Source: Miscanthus floridulus (Eukaryota > Streptophyta > Magnoliopsida > Poales > Poaceae). From it: 64,000 nucleotides of DNA. Location of the stretch: assembly GCF_019320115.1 (NCBI RefSeq), contig NC_089587.1, positions 86,003,410-86,067,409 on the forward strand, written 5' to 3'. Of the stretch, positions 9,275-21,970 are shown piece after piece (position 1 is the stretch's first letter; every line of letters starts with the position of its first letter). The position numbers and the translations under genes were made by a program. Below the pieces are notes generated by a model. The model was not told where the DNA came from, did no database searches, and saw only the letters and a program-made list of their open reading frames with translations.

Positions 9275-11596
9275 ATGGAGGCGTACTTAGAAGCTCTAGA
9301 CATTGGTATTCTTAGAGCCGCCTCACAAGGCTTCCCAAAACCTCGGGATGCTACTAACTTACAAGGCGATGAGGTTAATTATGAAAAATGGAATGCAAAG
9401 GCTCGCAACACCATCTTTAGAGGCCTTTGCAAAGATGTGTTCTACCGCGTAAGGAACCACAAAGACGCTCATGCACTATGGTCGGATGTTTGTGTGCTCC
9501 ATGAGGGAACCAAGAGTGAGCGTAAGAAATGCTATCATCTTGTAATCAAAAAGTTAAATTCATTTGAGATGCTTCCCAAAGAATGTGCTAATGAGATGTA
9601 TTCATGTTTAAATATTCTTGTAGAGGAAGTCAATGGGCTTGGACTTACTCAAATGTCACCATCCGACGTCGTGAGAAAGATCTTGAGTGTCCTCCCCATT
9701 GACAAATATGGGCATATTGTAACCGTGTTATATCAACGTGATCTTTCCGCCGCTACACCGACACAAATCTTGGGAAAGATCAATGCTCATGAGATGTACA
9801 TGCACATCACGCCACAAGATGGCTCATCCTCTAACAAGAAGAAAGACAAAGACTTAGCATTCAAAGCTAGCCAAGAGAAGGGCAAGGCAAGACTTGAGTA
9901 TGAAAGCTCAAGTGAAGATGAAGTTGATGATGAAAGCCTTGCTCTCATGGTGAAGAAGACCGCTAAGATGCTAAAGAAGCTCAACAAGAGTGGCATCAAG
10001 TTCGATGGCAAGAAGAAGAAGTTCTTCACAAGCTCAAGAAGAAAGCCAATCTCCAAGATGGATTGCTATAATTGTGGCGAACTTGGCCATCTTGCTCATC
10101 AATACACAAAGCCCAAGAAAGACAAGCTCAAGAATAAGAACAAGGGCAAGAAAGATGACTCAAGCAATGAAGATGAAGATGAGAAGAAAAAGAACAAGCC
10201 ATACAAGAAGAGAGACGGCAAAAAGAGAGACTTCCACAAGAAGAAGAAGAGTGAAAAGGCCTACATCGTTGGTGATTGGCTCACATACATTGATTCATCA
10301 AGTGGATCATCCGATGATGATAGTGACAATGAGAAGGTGGCCGCCATTGCTATTAGTCTTTCATCTTCACCGCCTCCATCGCTATGATCCTCTACACACC
10401 TATGCCTTATGGCCAAGGGTGAACGCAAGGTATCAAATGATGGTGATAGTAGTGATGATGAATATGCTAGTGATGATGATAGTGATAGCGACAGCGATGA
10501 TGATGATTCACCTTCATATGATGATCTTGTTAAAATACTAAGAAAATACACTAAGATCATTAGGAAGAGTAGAGCTAAAAATGAAAAGCCTGATGCTAAA
10601 AATGATTCACTCTTAGCAAAATGTGATACATTAGAAAAGGCTAATGTTGAGCTTAAAGAAACAAATGATTCTATATCATCCAAACTCAAGGAGCTCAAAT
10701 CTTCTAAGAAAGAGCTTAAAGATAAACATGATAAACTTGAGTGGGTGCATAATGAGCTTATCACTAGCCACAACAAGCTAAAAGATGAATACACTACTCT
10801 TAAGATCAATCATGATACACTTATTATTGCTCAAGAATTTTTACCAAATGAGCCACATGATGCTACTAACCATGTTGTTAAGATTGATATAGCTACATCA
10901 TATGATGATTTAATTGATGAGAGCATTGAGCAAGGATCTAGTGGCAAAGGCAAGCAAGTGGTTGAGTGCAATGACTATGATGAATATGTCAAGCTCAAGA
11001 GCACAAATGAAAAGCTCATGAAAGATCTTGAAGAAATAAAAAGCCACAACACCATTGTGCTAGAAACTCTTGATCATGACAAAGAGTTGATCCTTGAGAA
11101 TGAGAAGCTTAAAGAAGAAAACAAGAAGCTCAAGGAAGAGAAGAAAGATGATGCTCTAAAGGAAGAAAATAAGAAGCTCAAATTGGAGAAAGAGCATCTC
11201 AAGATTGGGTTGAGCAAGTTTGCTAGAGGCAAGCACCTCCAAAGTGAGCTACTCATGAACACTGTCATGAAGATGGATAGAAGTGGCATTGGATATATGG
11301 CAAGTGTAGAGAAGAAAAAGGCTCAAGTTCAACAACAACAATCAAAGCCAAAGCCAAAGCCAAAGAGATGTTTTGAGTGTGGACAAGAAGGCCACTTTGC
11401 TCATGAGTGTCAAACTCCACCGCCACAACCCTTGCCCAAGCATGCTAGACCTATTGCCTTCAATGCTCGCTACATGCTTAGAAAGGACTCTAGTGAGAAG
11501 ATGAAAGTCATATTCTTAGGGCCCCCTAACAAGAATAGGCCTAAGAAGATTTGGGTGGCTAAGTCACTTATTGAGAAGGTGAAGGGCCCTCAATAA
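9275..11596 (+). pseudogene. gag: Copia gag (and start of gag-pol), one in-frame stop
   Basis: One reading frame runs from 9275 to 11596, broken only by TGA at 10385-10387. The N-terminal part (LQGDEVNYEKWNAKA, then HKDAHALWSDVCVLHEGT) is the plant Copia gag fold (UBN2-like). It is followed by a Lys-rich zinc knuckle CYNCGELGHLAHQY (about 10063-10104), in which the last Cys is replaced by Tyr, a long acidic and coiled-coil region, and a second intact knuckle CFECGQEGHFAHEC (about 11371-11412). Two knuckles and a long coiled coil are usual in SIRE/Maximus gags. The TGA fits CGA to TGA deamination. The start ATG was chosen as the first in frame after the PBS; a TAA just upstream suggests the original start was mutated. 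Confidence 0.85.
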
Positions 11597-11626
11597 GTTT
11601 GGATTCCTAAAGCTTGAATCTCTTGT

Positions 11627-14600
11627 GTGTAGGTAAACTACAAGACTGGTGGAAGTCATTGGGTTATTGATAGTGGTTGCACTCAACATATAATCGGTGA
11701 TCCTCGTATGTTCACCTCACTAGATGAAGAGGTAGATGGACAAGAGAAAATAACATTTGGAGATAATTCAAAGGGCAAGGTTAAAGGATTGGGCAAAGTG
11801 GCAATATCAAATGATCATTACATCTCCAATGTGCTATATGTTGCTTCATTGAGCTTCAACTTGCTATTCGTTGGATAATTGTGTGATCTTGGCTTCTAAT
11901 GCTTGTTCACCGAGAAGGAGGTTGTTGTATCTAAGGTAGATGATAATCAAGTGATATTCAATGGATTTAGATACAACAACTTATATCTAGTGGACTTCAC
12001 CTCCGAAGATGCAAATTTGAAGACTTGCCTATTCACCAAAACAACACTTAGGTGGCTATGGCATAGAAGACTTGCTCATGTTGGTATGAGTTCACTCAAG
12101 AAGCTTATGAAGAATGATTTGGTGAGAGGGTTGAAGGATGTGAAGTTTGAAAAGGACAAGCTTTGTAGTGCATGTCAAGCTGGCAAGCAAGTTGCAAATA
12201 CTCATCCAACCAAAGCGTGCTAGAACTTCTACATATGGATTTATTTGGACCAACAACATACAAGAGTTTGGGAGGGAATCTCTATTGTCTTGTGATTGTT
12301 GATGACTATTTAAGGTATACATGGGTATTCTTCCTTCATGACAAATCCTAAGTTGCATCTTGCTTCAAGAAGTTTGCCAAGAGAGCTCAAAATGAATTTA
12401 AAGTGAAGCTTAAGAAGATAAAAAGTGATAATAGAAAAGAATTTGACAACACAAACATTAAAACTTATTGTGATGAAGTTGGGATCAAGCATGAAGTCTC
12501 CGCAACTTATACTCCTCAATAAAATGATGTAGTTGAGAGAAAGAATCGAACTTTGATCACTCTTGCAAGAACTATGCTTGATGAATACAACACCCCCGAA
12601 GCTCTATGGATGGAAGCAATCAACACCGCATGTTATGCATCCAACCACCTATTCCTTCAAAAGTTCCTTGGCAAGACACCTTATGAGTTGCTTAATGGAA
12701 AGAAGTCGGATGTCTCCTTCTTTAGGGTGTTTAGTTGCAAATGCTACATCTACAAGAAGCAGCAACACCTAGGGAAGTTTCAAAGATGTTGTGATATTGG
12801 TTTTCTTATTGGTTACTTATCAAAGTCTAAAGCATATAGAGTATTTAATCATGCCACCGGCTTGGTTGAAGAAACATATGATGTGGAATTTGATGAATCT
12901 AACAGCTCTCAAGGAGCACATGAGAATCTTGATGATGTAGGTGATGAACCATTGAGGGAGGATATGAAGAACATTATGGTTGGAGACATCAAGCCTAAAG
13001 ATGATGAAGATGATGTGCAAGTGATAAATCCACCCTCTTCATCAAGTGTGCCACAAGATGGTGAAAAAGATGGAAGAGTAGAAAATAAAGATACTCATAT
13101 CTCCCATGAGCAAATGGTGGTACAAGCACAAGATGTTGATGCTCCACAACCTCCTCAAGTGGTCAATAGAAGAAATACACCTCTCCTACAAGATCATCCA
13201 CAAGATCTCATCATAGGGAGTCCATCAAAGGGTGTAATGACTCGATCTAAAAAACTTGCTTCATTTATTGCTCATCACTCTTTTGTCTCTTGCTATGAGC
13301 CTACTAAGGTAGAAGAAGCTCTTAAAGATCCGGATTGGATCAATGCCATGCATGAAGAGTTGAATAACTTCACTCGCAATGAAGTTTGGACTCTTGAAGA
13401 GCGACCAAAAGGCGCAAGAGTCATTGGAATAAAGTGGGTGTTCCGCAACAAGCAAGATGATCAAGGTATTGTTGTGAGGAACAAGGCAAGACTAGTTGCA
13501 AAGGGGTTCTCTCAAGTTGAAGGTTTGGATTTTGGAGAGACCTTTGCACCGGTTGCAAGATTAGAAGCCATCCGTATCCTTCTTGCATATGCATCACATC
13601 ATGAAATAAAACTATATCAAATGGATGTGAAAAGTGCATTTTTAAATGTCTTTATTAATGAACTAGTCTATGTTGATCAACCTCCCGGGTTTGAAGACCC
13701 TAGATATCCTAATCATGTTTATAGGTTGTCCAAGGCACTATATGGGCTTAAGCAAGCCCCAAGAGCTTGGTATGAGCGTCTTCGGGACTTCCTCATTGAG
13801 AAGGGCTTCACCATTGGGAAGGTCAACACCACACTATTCACCAAGAAGTTTGATGGGCATATCTTCATTTGTCAAGTGTATGTTGATGATATCATCTTTG
13901 GATCATCAAATGAAGACTCGTGCAAAGAATTTGGTGAATTGATGTAGAAGGAGTTCGAGATGTCAATGATTGATGAGCTTACATTCTTTCTTGGTTTTCA
14001 AGTCAAGCAAATGAAAGAAGGCATCTTTATCTCTCAAGAGAAATACACAAAAGATCTTCTCAAGAGATTCAAGATGGATGAATGTAAGCCAATCAAGACA
14101 CCAATGCCTACCAATGGACATCTCGACCTAGATGAGGGAGGTAACCCGGTTGATCAAATTCTCTACCGTTCTATGATTGGTAGCTTGTTATATTTAACCG
14201 CATCTAGGCCCGACATCATGTTTAGTGTGTGTATGTATGCTAGATTTCAAGCTAATCCTAAGAAAACACATTTAATTGTCGTAAAAAAAATCTTTAGGTA
14301 TCTCAAGCACACACCAAGCATTAGCCTTTGGTATCCCAAAGGAGCTATATTTGAATTAGTTGGCTATTCTGATTCGGATTATGCCGGTTGCAAAGTTGAT
14401 AGAAAAAGCATATCCGGAGGGTGCCATTTGCTTGGTAGATCACTTATGTCTTGGTCCTCCAAGAAACAAAATAGTGTGGCCTTATCCACCACCAAAGCGG
14501 AATACATTACCACAGGTGCTTGTTATGCACAAATTTTATACATGAAACAAACTTTGCTAGACTATGGTGTAGTTCTAGAATTGGTACCTCTTTTGTACGA

Positions 14601-14838
14601 CAATGAAAGTGCAGTAAAACTTGCAAATAATCCGGTTCAACACTCTCGCACCAAGCACATAGATATCCGCCATCACTTTCTAAGAGATCATGTTGCTAAA
14701 AATGATATATCACTAGAAGGTGTAAGAACCGAAGATCAGTTAGCAGATATCTTCACTAAACCGCTAAATGAGGCTATATTTTGTAGATTGCGGAATGAGC
14801 TCAATGTGCTTGACTTTAGTAATTTCACTAAAAATTGA
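11627..14838 (+). pseudogene. pol: Copia pol: protease, integrase, reverse transcriptase, RNase H
   Basis: Domains in order: aspartic protease (WVIDSGCTQHI near 11665), GAG-pre-integrase (LWHRRLAHVG near 12055), integrase with DLFGPTT (near 12240) and the degraded core SDNRKEFDN (near 12427; normally SDNGKEFDN), reverse transcriptase from about 13300 with [17 protein letters not shown] and the active site YVDDIIFG (near 13880), and RNase H with GYSDSDYAG (near 14365) and DIFTKPL near the end. Breaks: stops near 11596, 11878, 11899, 12349 and 12522, a frameshift near 12220, and TAG at 13945-13947, which is the only break between 12553 and 14838. Most stops correspond to CAA or CAG turned into TAA or TAG. 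Confidence 0.88.
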
Positions 14839-16283
14839 GCTTGTGTTGTCCCTTGCATTCATTGTAATATACAACATGTTTAATTTTTGGCAATGCATAT
14901 AGGGCTTGTCTAACATGGTTAAGATAACCGCCGAAAAGTGTGTGAAGAAGCTTAACCTTGGATCAAACTTGACAAACAACTAGATCTACTTACAAGTATT
15001 GCATATGCATGGATGTTGTTTTTGTCGTTTTGTTCCATTTGCCCTCTTATTGCCTATTTTCTTAAAAAGAATTATAGCCTAAGGCAAAATATTTTGAAAA
15101 ATATGAGGGTTTGAGAGAGGTCACTCACATCAGTCCCAATTGGTGTTTATTTGGATCTTATTCAAGTTGGGACTTGATTGGGAATAGGCAGCACGAAGGA
15201 ACATTGAAGATTTGCTGGAAAAGGGTGACCGGACGCTGCATCGGACGCTGCTGTCCAGCATCTGGTCAGTTTACAGGAGGTGAACAGAAGCTGAAGGAGT
15301 GACCGGACGCTGTGTTTGTGCGTCCGGTCAGGAAGGGATCTAGCGTCCGGTCATGATTCCAGAGGAATTGGACCTCTCTGGAATCGATCGAACGCTGGGT
15401 GGTAGCGTTCGGTCGCTACCACCGGAGCGTCTGGTCAGTGGATCTCGTGTGGCTTTAGGACTCTTTTTCGGTTTCCTTTCTTGTCGCGTCGGGGGACCTA
15501 TTTAATCGCAAGCCGTACCCGTGTTGATCTATTCCACCACCGCCTAGTCTGCCATTTAGCTCCACGTGCTGCCGCCAGCTAGCCACGACTGCCCGCCCCG
15601 AGCACCTCGTGCCACCGCAGCCGCGCACCTCCCGCGACCGAGCACCGCCACAGCCAAGCCCGTGTGCCCGGTGCCGCCAGCCAGTGAGCCAGCCTCACCA
15701 TGCCGCCGCGCTCTGTCTATCACGTAACCCTAGCTCGCCACCGCAAGCTGTTCCCCGGGCTCCCAGGAATCTCTCGCGTGCCTCCACAGCCGCCTTGCCA
15801 GCATCTCCGAGCCAAGTCCCAGTGCTCATGCCACCGGCAGTGCAGTCCACGTCTAGCGTCGGTAAGGCCCTACCTGTGCCCTAGCATTCTCTTCGCTTGA
15901 TCCAGATCGTTTTCAATCCATTGACCTAAAATGCAACTAGGGCCATCGATTCATTGTGAACCCTAACCCTAGCGGTCCCGGTGTTCCCCCGCGTGTCACT
16001 TCTCTTTTCATCGGATCGCCGTTTCGTCAGGTAGAAAGCCCGTCGCCTCAATTTTGTACCTACATTGCTTGCTTCCTAGGGTTTTCACATCTATTAGATA
16101 TATTGTATTTATTTATATATCCATCTATTCCATCGTGCAGTGAGTCGGTGCCGTTGAGGTTCTTGTAGCAGTTGTCAGTTAACTAGGAACCAAGCTCACG
16201 AGTACGGATCGAGGCCAAGCCTCGGGGGTGTCAGTTTGATAGTTGATCTTCATCAGCGGTAGTTCATCTTCTTGTCAGATTAG
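14839..16283 (+). other. Copia region between pol and third ORF, with leader-like sequence
   Basis: Noncoding. 15225-15440 repeats the CCGGACGC-type motifs of the LTR. It is followed by ctatttaatcgc near 15500 (TATA-like) and a C-rich stretch (15540-15900) that resembles a plant 5' UTR, then AT-rich sequence up to the third ORF. This arrangement suggests, but does not show, a separate promoter for the third ORF. Confidence 0.5.
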
Positions 16284-18965
16284 ATGGCTCGCACGAAGAA
16301 TGTTGGGGGTGGTCCAGGAGATGACGATCAAAGGCCCCCGCCTCGCTTGCCCGCAGGAACCAAAGGCAAGGCAACAAAGCAGGTTACATCTAAGAAGCGC
16401 AAGTACCCCGACGCAGAGACAACGAGAGCAGCAGCAGTCGCTGAGGCCACAGAGCGTGCCGAGAGAGGCAGTGCGCACAGTGGTGTTGTCATTGTAGATC
16501 CACAGCTCACACTAGCACAGAGGGCAGCAGTTGAGGAGGCTGAGCGTCGTCATGGTGGTCCACCTAGGACTGTCATGATGGCAGTACATCGACTGACTAT
16601 TGAGGAGCCTCGACTTTAGGGGGAGTCCCAGCAGGAGCCACAGCAGCAGCCCCTACTAGCAGAGCCTTAGCCAGCTCAGGAGACTCAGGAGGGCCAGTAG
16701 GCCGAGGAGACCGAGCAGGCACCCCAGCTACACCGCTCTGGTTGTACTAGTGCCAGTGTTTTCCTAAACGCTAAACGGTAAACAGTCGGTCACCTACCGT
16801 TTAGCCATTATTCGGGCAAAATGTCCCATTAAACGGGCTAAACGGCCAATTAAACGGGGTAAACGGGTGATTAAATGGAAACGGCGCACCACCGTGTAGC
16901 GTTTACACGGTGTTTAAATGGGCTAAACGACCGTTTAGGCGAACAGTGACTAGTGCTAAAGTTCCACCAAGGCTAGCTACACAGCGCAGGAGTTCACGCC
17001 CACCGCCTAGACCACAGGGTCCGCCTCTAGTGGTACATCTTGACTTGAGGGCTGCCACGGCCAGGCAGGTTCGGCAGCTAAGGTTTGTTGAGTTTGAGGT
17101 GTGGTTCCCTCCGAGGAGGGATGAGAGAGCAGCAGAGGGCTTCTATACACCGCTCCAGGAGGATTTCTATAATGCTTATCTCAACAGTGGGGCAGTGTTC
17201 AGAGCTCAGCGGGTATGTAGTATAGAGTCTATTATGGCAGTAGCCAGAGAGCATATCCACCCCTACTTATCATATTTGCCGGGGCTGACAAATCTGATTG
17301 GCCAGACTGGACTGTATGTACCATCTTGGGTTCGGTAGTTTTATGCTTCACTCTATGTTGACCCACAGCATAACTTCATACACTTTGTATTCAACGGTAG
17401 AGACTATAGGGTGATGAGTTTTAGAGCCAGGGAGATACTGAGGCTACAGGATCAGCCTGTCAGATTGCATGAGGTATGTTATGGATAGCAGGAGCCTCCT
17501 AGGCGTCCTCATGGAGGGATGGTGCCCCTATAGATCTTGTGCGCTATTGCTTCAAGGAGCCCTTTGGTGAGGGGTCGAGGAGGAACCCTAGTGACCTTAC
17601 TCCTATAGCTTGAGTGCTAGAGACCATCATCAGGAGGACACTACTTCCCAGGTTAGGATACAGAGAGGGTCTGACTCACCTACAGCTCTGGCTCCTTAAT
17701 GCCCTAATGCAGCAGACCGTGTTTGACATTTGGGACCTCCTTCTATCAGAGATGGAGGATACTATAGCTGAGGGCTTCAAGGGTCGCAGGCAGCTTGCAT
17801 ATGTACATTGGATCACTTTCCTGATGCTTAAGGCTGTGCAGGTTAGGACCCCTGAGATGGTTGCAGAGTACAAGGGTGCCACCACTGAGTTTCCAGCTTA
17901 TAACATGGCACAGAGGATTAGGCACAGCACACCATAGGCACCTACTCAGCCTAGCCATCGTCTAGATGTTCTAGAGTCAGTAGCTCAGTAGGAATAGATT
18001 ATCAGAGGCATAGCCGCTACTGAGGAGGAGCAGCTTGAGGCACAGCAGGAGGTGACAGAGTCTAGTGACAGCTCAGATGACGACTATCTGCCGATTCCTC
18101 ATATGCCTCCACGCAGACATGATGTAGAGGCCAGTAGTTCTAGCTTAGCTCCACCTGCACCGCAGACGGACCCCGCTTTGATTGCTATTCTTGAGTGGAT
18201 GCGGCAGGATCAGGCACGATAGGCTCAGGAGACAGCTGCCAACTTTGTACAGTTTTAGGCTCGTCAGGATGAGTTCCAGTGGTAGCAGCAGCTCCTTCAG
18301 CAGCAGCAGCAGATGCATCAGTAGCAGTTACTCATGCAGCAGCAGCTTATGGGATTTATGCAGCATGTAGTAACAGCACTTGGGGCCCCACAGCCATAGT
18401 TTTTGCCCCAGCTTGCTCAGCCTGCCACCACCACCACGACTCCAGCAGTATAGCCCAGTGGGCTTCAGAGTCAGGGATAGCCTCTAGCTCTGTTTGCTTC
18501 ACCCACAGTTTAGGTGTCCCAGTGGTTGTCCTCGCCAGTAGTAGCCCTGCAGTTCACACCATATCATACGGGCTTCTCACCGGATCAGTCTTCCTCGCTA
18601 TTTGTGCCTGACATGTCAGTCTCCAGAAGTCTTGGAGCATCCTTCAGCGAGTTGATCGGCATGCCTACACCGCCTCATATGCATACCGCCGGTCCTTCAT
18701 GCCTTCTATAGCAGCCCCTATCGCCATGACTACTCAGAGGTTCCCTTCGTCTGTCTCCTCTTCAGATCCTACGACAGACGTACCAACAGCATCACAGGCA
18801 GCACCTGCCCCAGCTCAGACCCAGACCGCTTTAGAGACACTTCCAGCCATAGAGGGTCAGTCAGTATAGAGCTCAGGGTCAGATGATGATGGCGCCCAGT
18901 TTCATCTTGCTCCTCATACCTCAGCGCCCGGCTCATCCGCTGCAGCCCTACCGACCGACCCTTAG
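16284..18965 (+). pseudogene. Copia third (env-position) ORF, broken
   Basis: Starts MARTKNVGGGPGDDD at 16284, with a basic, low-complexity N-terminus (KRKYPDAETTRAAAVAEATE). After a MITE insertion at 16754-16948, the reading resumes in the expected shifted frame (LRFVEFEVWFPPRRDERAAE, then FYTPLQEDFYNAYLNSG). It continues after a further frameshift at 17614-17937 (LGYREGLTHLQLWLLNALMQ) and ends in a Gln-rich tract (18230-18420). At least ten stops are TAG at positions where neighbouring codons are CAG. It occupies the place of the env-like gene of SIRE elements, but I see no convincing signal peptide or transmembrane segment, so an envelope role is not supported here. Its function is unknown. 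Confidence 0.65.
16754..16948. mobile_element. hAT MITE inserted in the Copia third ORF
   Basis: 195 bp with ends CAGTGTTTTCCTAAACG and (reverse strand) CACTGTTCGCCTAAACG, and an exact 8-bp duplication ACTAGTGC at 16746-16753 and 16949-16956. Inside, the motif taaacgg or its complement recurs about ten times. Removing the element plus one duplication (203 bp) restores the reading frame of the host ORF. Confidence 0.9.
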
Positions 18966-19445
18966 GTTTTGGTGTTTGACGCCAAAGGGGAGAGGGTTCG
19001 AGTATGTAGACTAAGGGGGAGTGACATTTAGGGGGTGCTAGTTATCTAGTATTAGCTTATTATATACATTTGGAGTTTTATTTGTGTGATTCACTATTAC
19101 TATTATACATTCGTGTGTTATTTTCATGCATATTATTATATCTATGTGATAGTGATATCTACGTGATTGTGATACATGACATGTGTGCTCTCTACTTTGA
19201 ATTCCTTTATGTCATATCACTTGTACAATGCTCATTTGCCTTTGCTTCCGTGTTTATACTCCAATGCAAATGAGCTTTATTACTTGTACTCATGCTTATT
19301 TTATATCTTTTGAGTACATCGTGTTGGCTTAGGTCATATAAGCTTGCCTAACTCTTTTGTTCTTATTGACAAAAGCTTATATGAACTAAGTCCGTCAAAA
19401 ACCTCACTCTTTCACATACTCGAGGTGGTATTGTCATCAATCACC

Positions 19446-19459
19446 AAAAAGGGGGAGAT
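19446..19459 (+). promoter_or_regulatory. Copia polypurine tract
   Basis: aaaaagggggagat directly precedes the 3' LTR; it would be the plus-strand priming site. Confidence 0.8.
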
Positions 19460-21042
19460 TGAAAGCATCTAGGCCTCTTGTTGGGTTTCGGTGATTAATG
19501 ATAATACAAGATTACTATGACTAACGTGTGTTTTGCAGAGGCAATTAAGTTAGGTCATGGTAATGGAGATCAATTGGGCAATCAAGGTTGTCATGCCCCT
19601 ACGATGGAAATCGTTTCGGTTTTCAAAGGATGGACGACAAGGTTAAGGATGACTAGTTCTAAGTGTTGATTGAAGTTGGAGTGACACTTAGAGTAGTTTA
19701 GGACTTTGTTTTTCCTTTGGCTGTACTATTAAGGGGGGTATGGATGAGTAGCTTGACCTAGATGAGTCTAGGGAGTTAGGTGTGGTGCACACTTGTTAAA
19801 ACTAGCACTAGGTAGCTCCACAACAGCCCTATGATCCTTTGGAGCAAACTTTATTCACATATGATCGAAAGTTGGAAGTGAATGGAGGGTCAAATGCTGA
19901 CTGGACGCTGGCTCCGGTGTGACCGGACGCTGGCCGTAGGGTCCGGTCAGTTCATTTGATCAAGAGATTGCGTTCGGTACGACCGGATGCTGGAGTGGTC
20001 AAGTGACCGGACGCTGAGAGACAACGTCCGATCGACTCCAGTAAGGTTCCAGAGAAGGGAATCTGCGACCGGACGCGTCCCGTCAGTGCTGACCGGACCC
20101 TGGGGATTCAGCGTCTGGTCGAGTACAGTAAGGTTCTAGTGAGGGTTTAATGCGACCGGACATGTTCGATCAGTGATGATCGGACCCTTCCAGCGTCCGG
20201 TCAACACTTAAACATTGGAATGCGGGTTGAACTGGCCGGAGCATTCGGTCAACCTGACCGGAGTGTCCGGTCACCCCGCAGAAGCTCATAACAGTTTGTT
20301 TTTTAGGCTGCCTTATAAATAGAAGCTCCACTCGTGTGTGGAGTCACTTTTGCTCATTCCAACAGCTGAGAAACACGTTTGCGAGTGCCAAGAATAGCAA
20401 AGTCCTAGTAAGGTGATTGAGATTCGTGAATCCAAGAGAGTAGCCTCATTAGTGAATCAAGAGTAGCAAAGTGTGCATCCACCTTCTCATTAGGCTTCGC
20501 GTGGTCAAGTGAGAGTTCGTGCTTGTTACTCTTGGTGATCGCCATCACCTAGATGGTTTGGTGGTGATTGAGAGCTTGGTGCTCACCCGACGGAGCTTGT
20601 GGGTGACTCAACTCAAGTTGTGAGCGGTTTTGGGTGATTCGCCGCGACGGAGTGTCGAAGAATCAATCCGTAGAGAGCACTTGATCCTTGCGCGGATCGA
20701 AAGGGAGCTATACCCTTGCGTGGGTGCTCTAACGAGGACTAGTGGGGAGTGGCGACTCTCCGATACCTTGGCAAAACATCGTCTCGTTCCTCTCTCTCTA
20801 TTTACTTTGAGCATTTACTTTGAGCATTTACTTTAAGCAATTCAATTCTTGTCTTTACATTCATAGAATTATCATGCTAGAGTAAGTTTGGAACATAGGT
20901 TGCAAGTCCGTTGTGCGTTAATTTAATAGAAATACTTTTCTAGGCACAAGGGGTTAATTGGGCTAACCGTAGGGTTTAATTATTGCAAGAAAATTTAGAA
21001 TTAGCCCAATTCACTCCCCTCTTGGGCATCTTGATCCTTTCA
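19460..21042 (+). repeat. Copia 3' LTR
   Basis: 1583 bp, TG...CA, homologous to 7611-9155 throughout with scattered substitutions and short indels (for example extra CCGGACGC units near 19910). TATA box at 20314-20321. Confidence 0.92.
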
Positions 21043-21186
21043 GATTGCACGACCGCCGCGCATCGTGAGCTGATGGTAGGCCCGGCATGGGCTCTTCGAT
21101 CGTTGGCCGCGCGGTGCGCTGGTTCGGTGCCAAGTACCAACCGTGTTTGTGTCAGCTGAAGCAATGCGCCAGTGCACACAGCGTAA

Positions 21187-21409
21187 GAGCAAGGTTAATA
21201 ATATAGTCGTCTACTGGCTATATGAAAACTTACAGCCAATATATCAACATACTTGTATAATAGTTAGCTGGCTTACAACTTACTTATCTATCTCACATAA
21301 CTTCTTAGTTCTCGTGCATAAGCTGGCTGTAAGCTTACAGCCCGTTTCTCTTCGCTTTCCTCCTCTCTCTTTCACGTCAGCCACTTAAAGCTCATTATTA
21401 TACTTGCTC
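21187..21409. mobile_element. Tourist-like MITE, 223 bp
   Basis: Ends GAGCAAGGTTAATAATATAG and (reverse strand) GAGCAAGTATAATAATGAGC, flanked by TAA at 21184-21186 and 21410-21412. Confidence 0.8.
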
Positions 21410-21484
21410 TAAGCGGGACGGTGAGATACAGTAGCCTACCTTAGAATAGTGCCAACAGGTGCTAGTATAGCACCAGGCCTCTAA

Positions 21485-21721
21485 GGCTACGTTTAGTTCC
21501 CAAAAAGTTTTCTAAAAAGTGCTACAGTAGCCATCACATCGAATCTTGCGATACGTGCATGGAGCATTAAATGTAGTAAAAAAAACTAATTACACAGTTC
21601 GGTTGAAAATCGCGAGACGAATGTTTTGAGCCTAATTAGTCCATGATTGAACACTAATTGCCAAATAAAAACGAAAGTGCTATAGTAGCCAAATTCCTAA
21701 ATTTCACGAACTAAACACGCA
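21485..21721. mobile_element. grass MITE of the 'gtttagttcc' family
   Basis: Left end ggctacgtttagttcc, right end gaactaaacacgc (inverted). The interior has the familiar gcctaattagtccatgattg block. A relative is at 25791-26053. Confidence 0.7.
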
Positions 21722-21832
21722 CTAAGATGTTGCACCTGTTGGCACCTGTGGCTAATTTAAGCACCCGGTGCAATTGAAAAAAAACGGAAAAGTGAAAGAG
21801 ATGTGTCAGAGTGAGTCCAAGGAGAAGATGAG

Positions 21833-21970
21833 CAGTCTGTTCGGTTGGCTGGTTTGTATCGTTGTTGGTTCGTGAAAAAATATTATTGGCTGGTTTGTAT
21901 GAGAGAAAAATATTGTTCCGGTTATAAATTTACAATCGTTTACGATAAGCTACGGCAAACAAACAGGCTG
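21833..21970. mobile_element. short MITE of the 'ctgttcggttggctgg' family
   Basis: Ends cagtctgttcggtt and (reverse) cagcctgtttgttt, with the interior motif gagagaaaaatattgtt. Related copies lie at 26220, 49067, 49385, 50546 and 56568. Confidence 0.65.

Larger units (their letters stand above)
7611..21042 (+). mobile_element. Ty1/copia retrotransposon, SIRE/Maximus-like, complete but dead
   Basis: A full-length 13.4-kb element: 5' LTR 7611-9155, PBS, gag, pol, a long extra region with a third ORF, a polypurine tract and 3' LTR 19460-21042. GATTG is duplicated on both sides (7606-7610 and 21043-21047). Long LTRs of about 1.55 kb, a gag-pol order of protease, integrase, RT, RNase H, and an extra ORF after pol place it in the SIRE/Maximus lineage. 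All ORFs carry stop codons and at least one frameshift, so it cannot move on its own proteins. The two LTRs differ by many substitutions and small indels, so the insertion is older than the Gypsy element at 31903. It sits inside the duplicated CDKB 3' flank. Confidence 0.93.
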
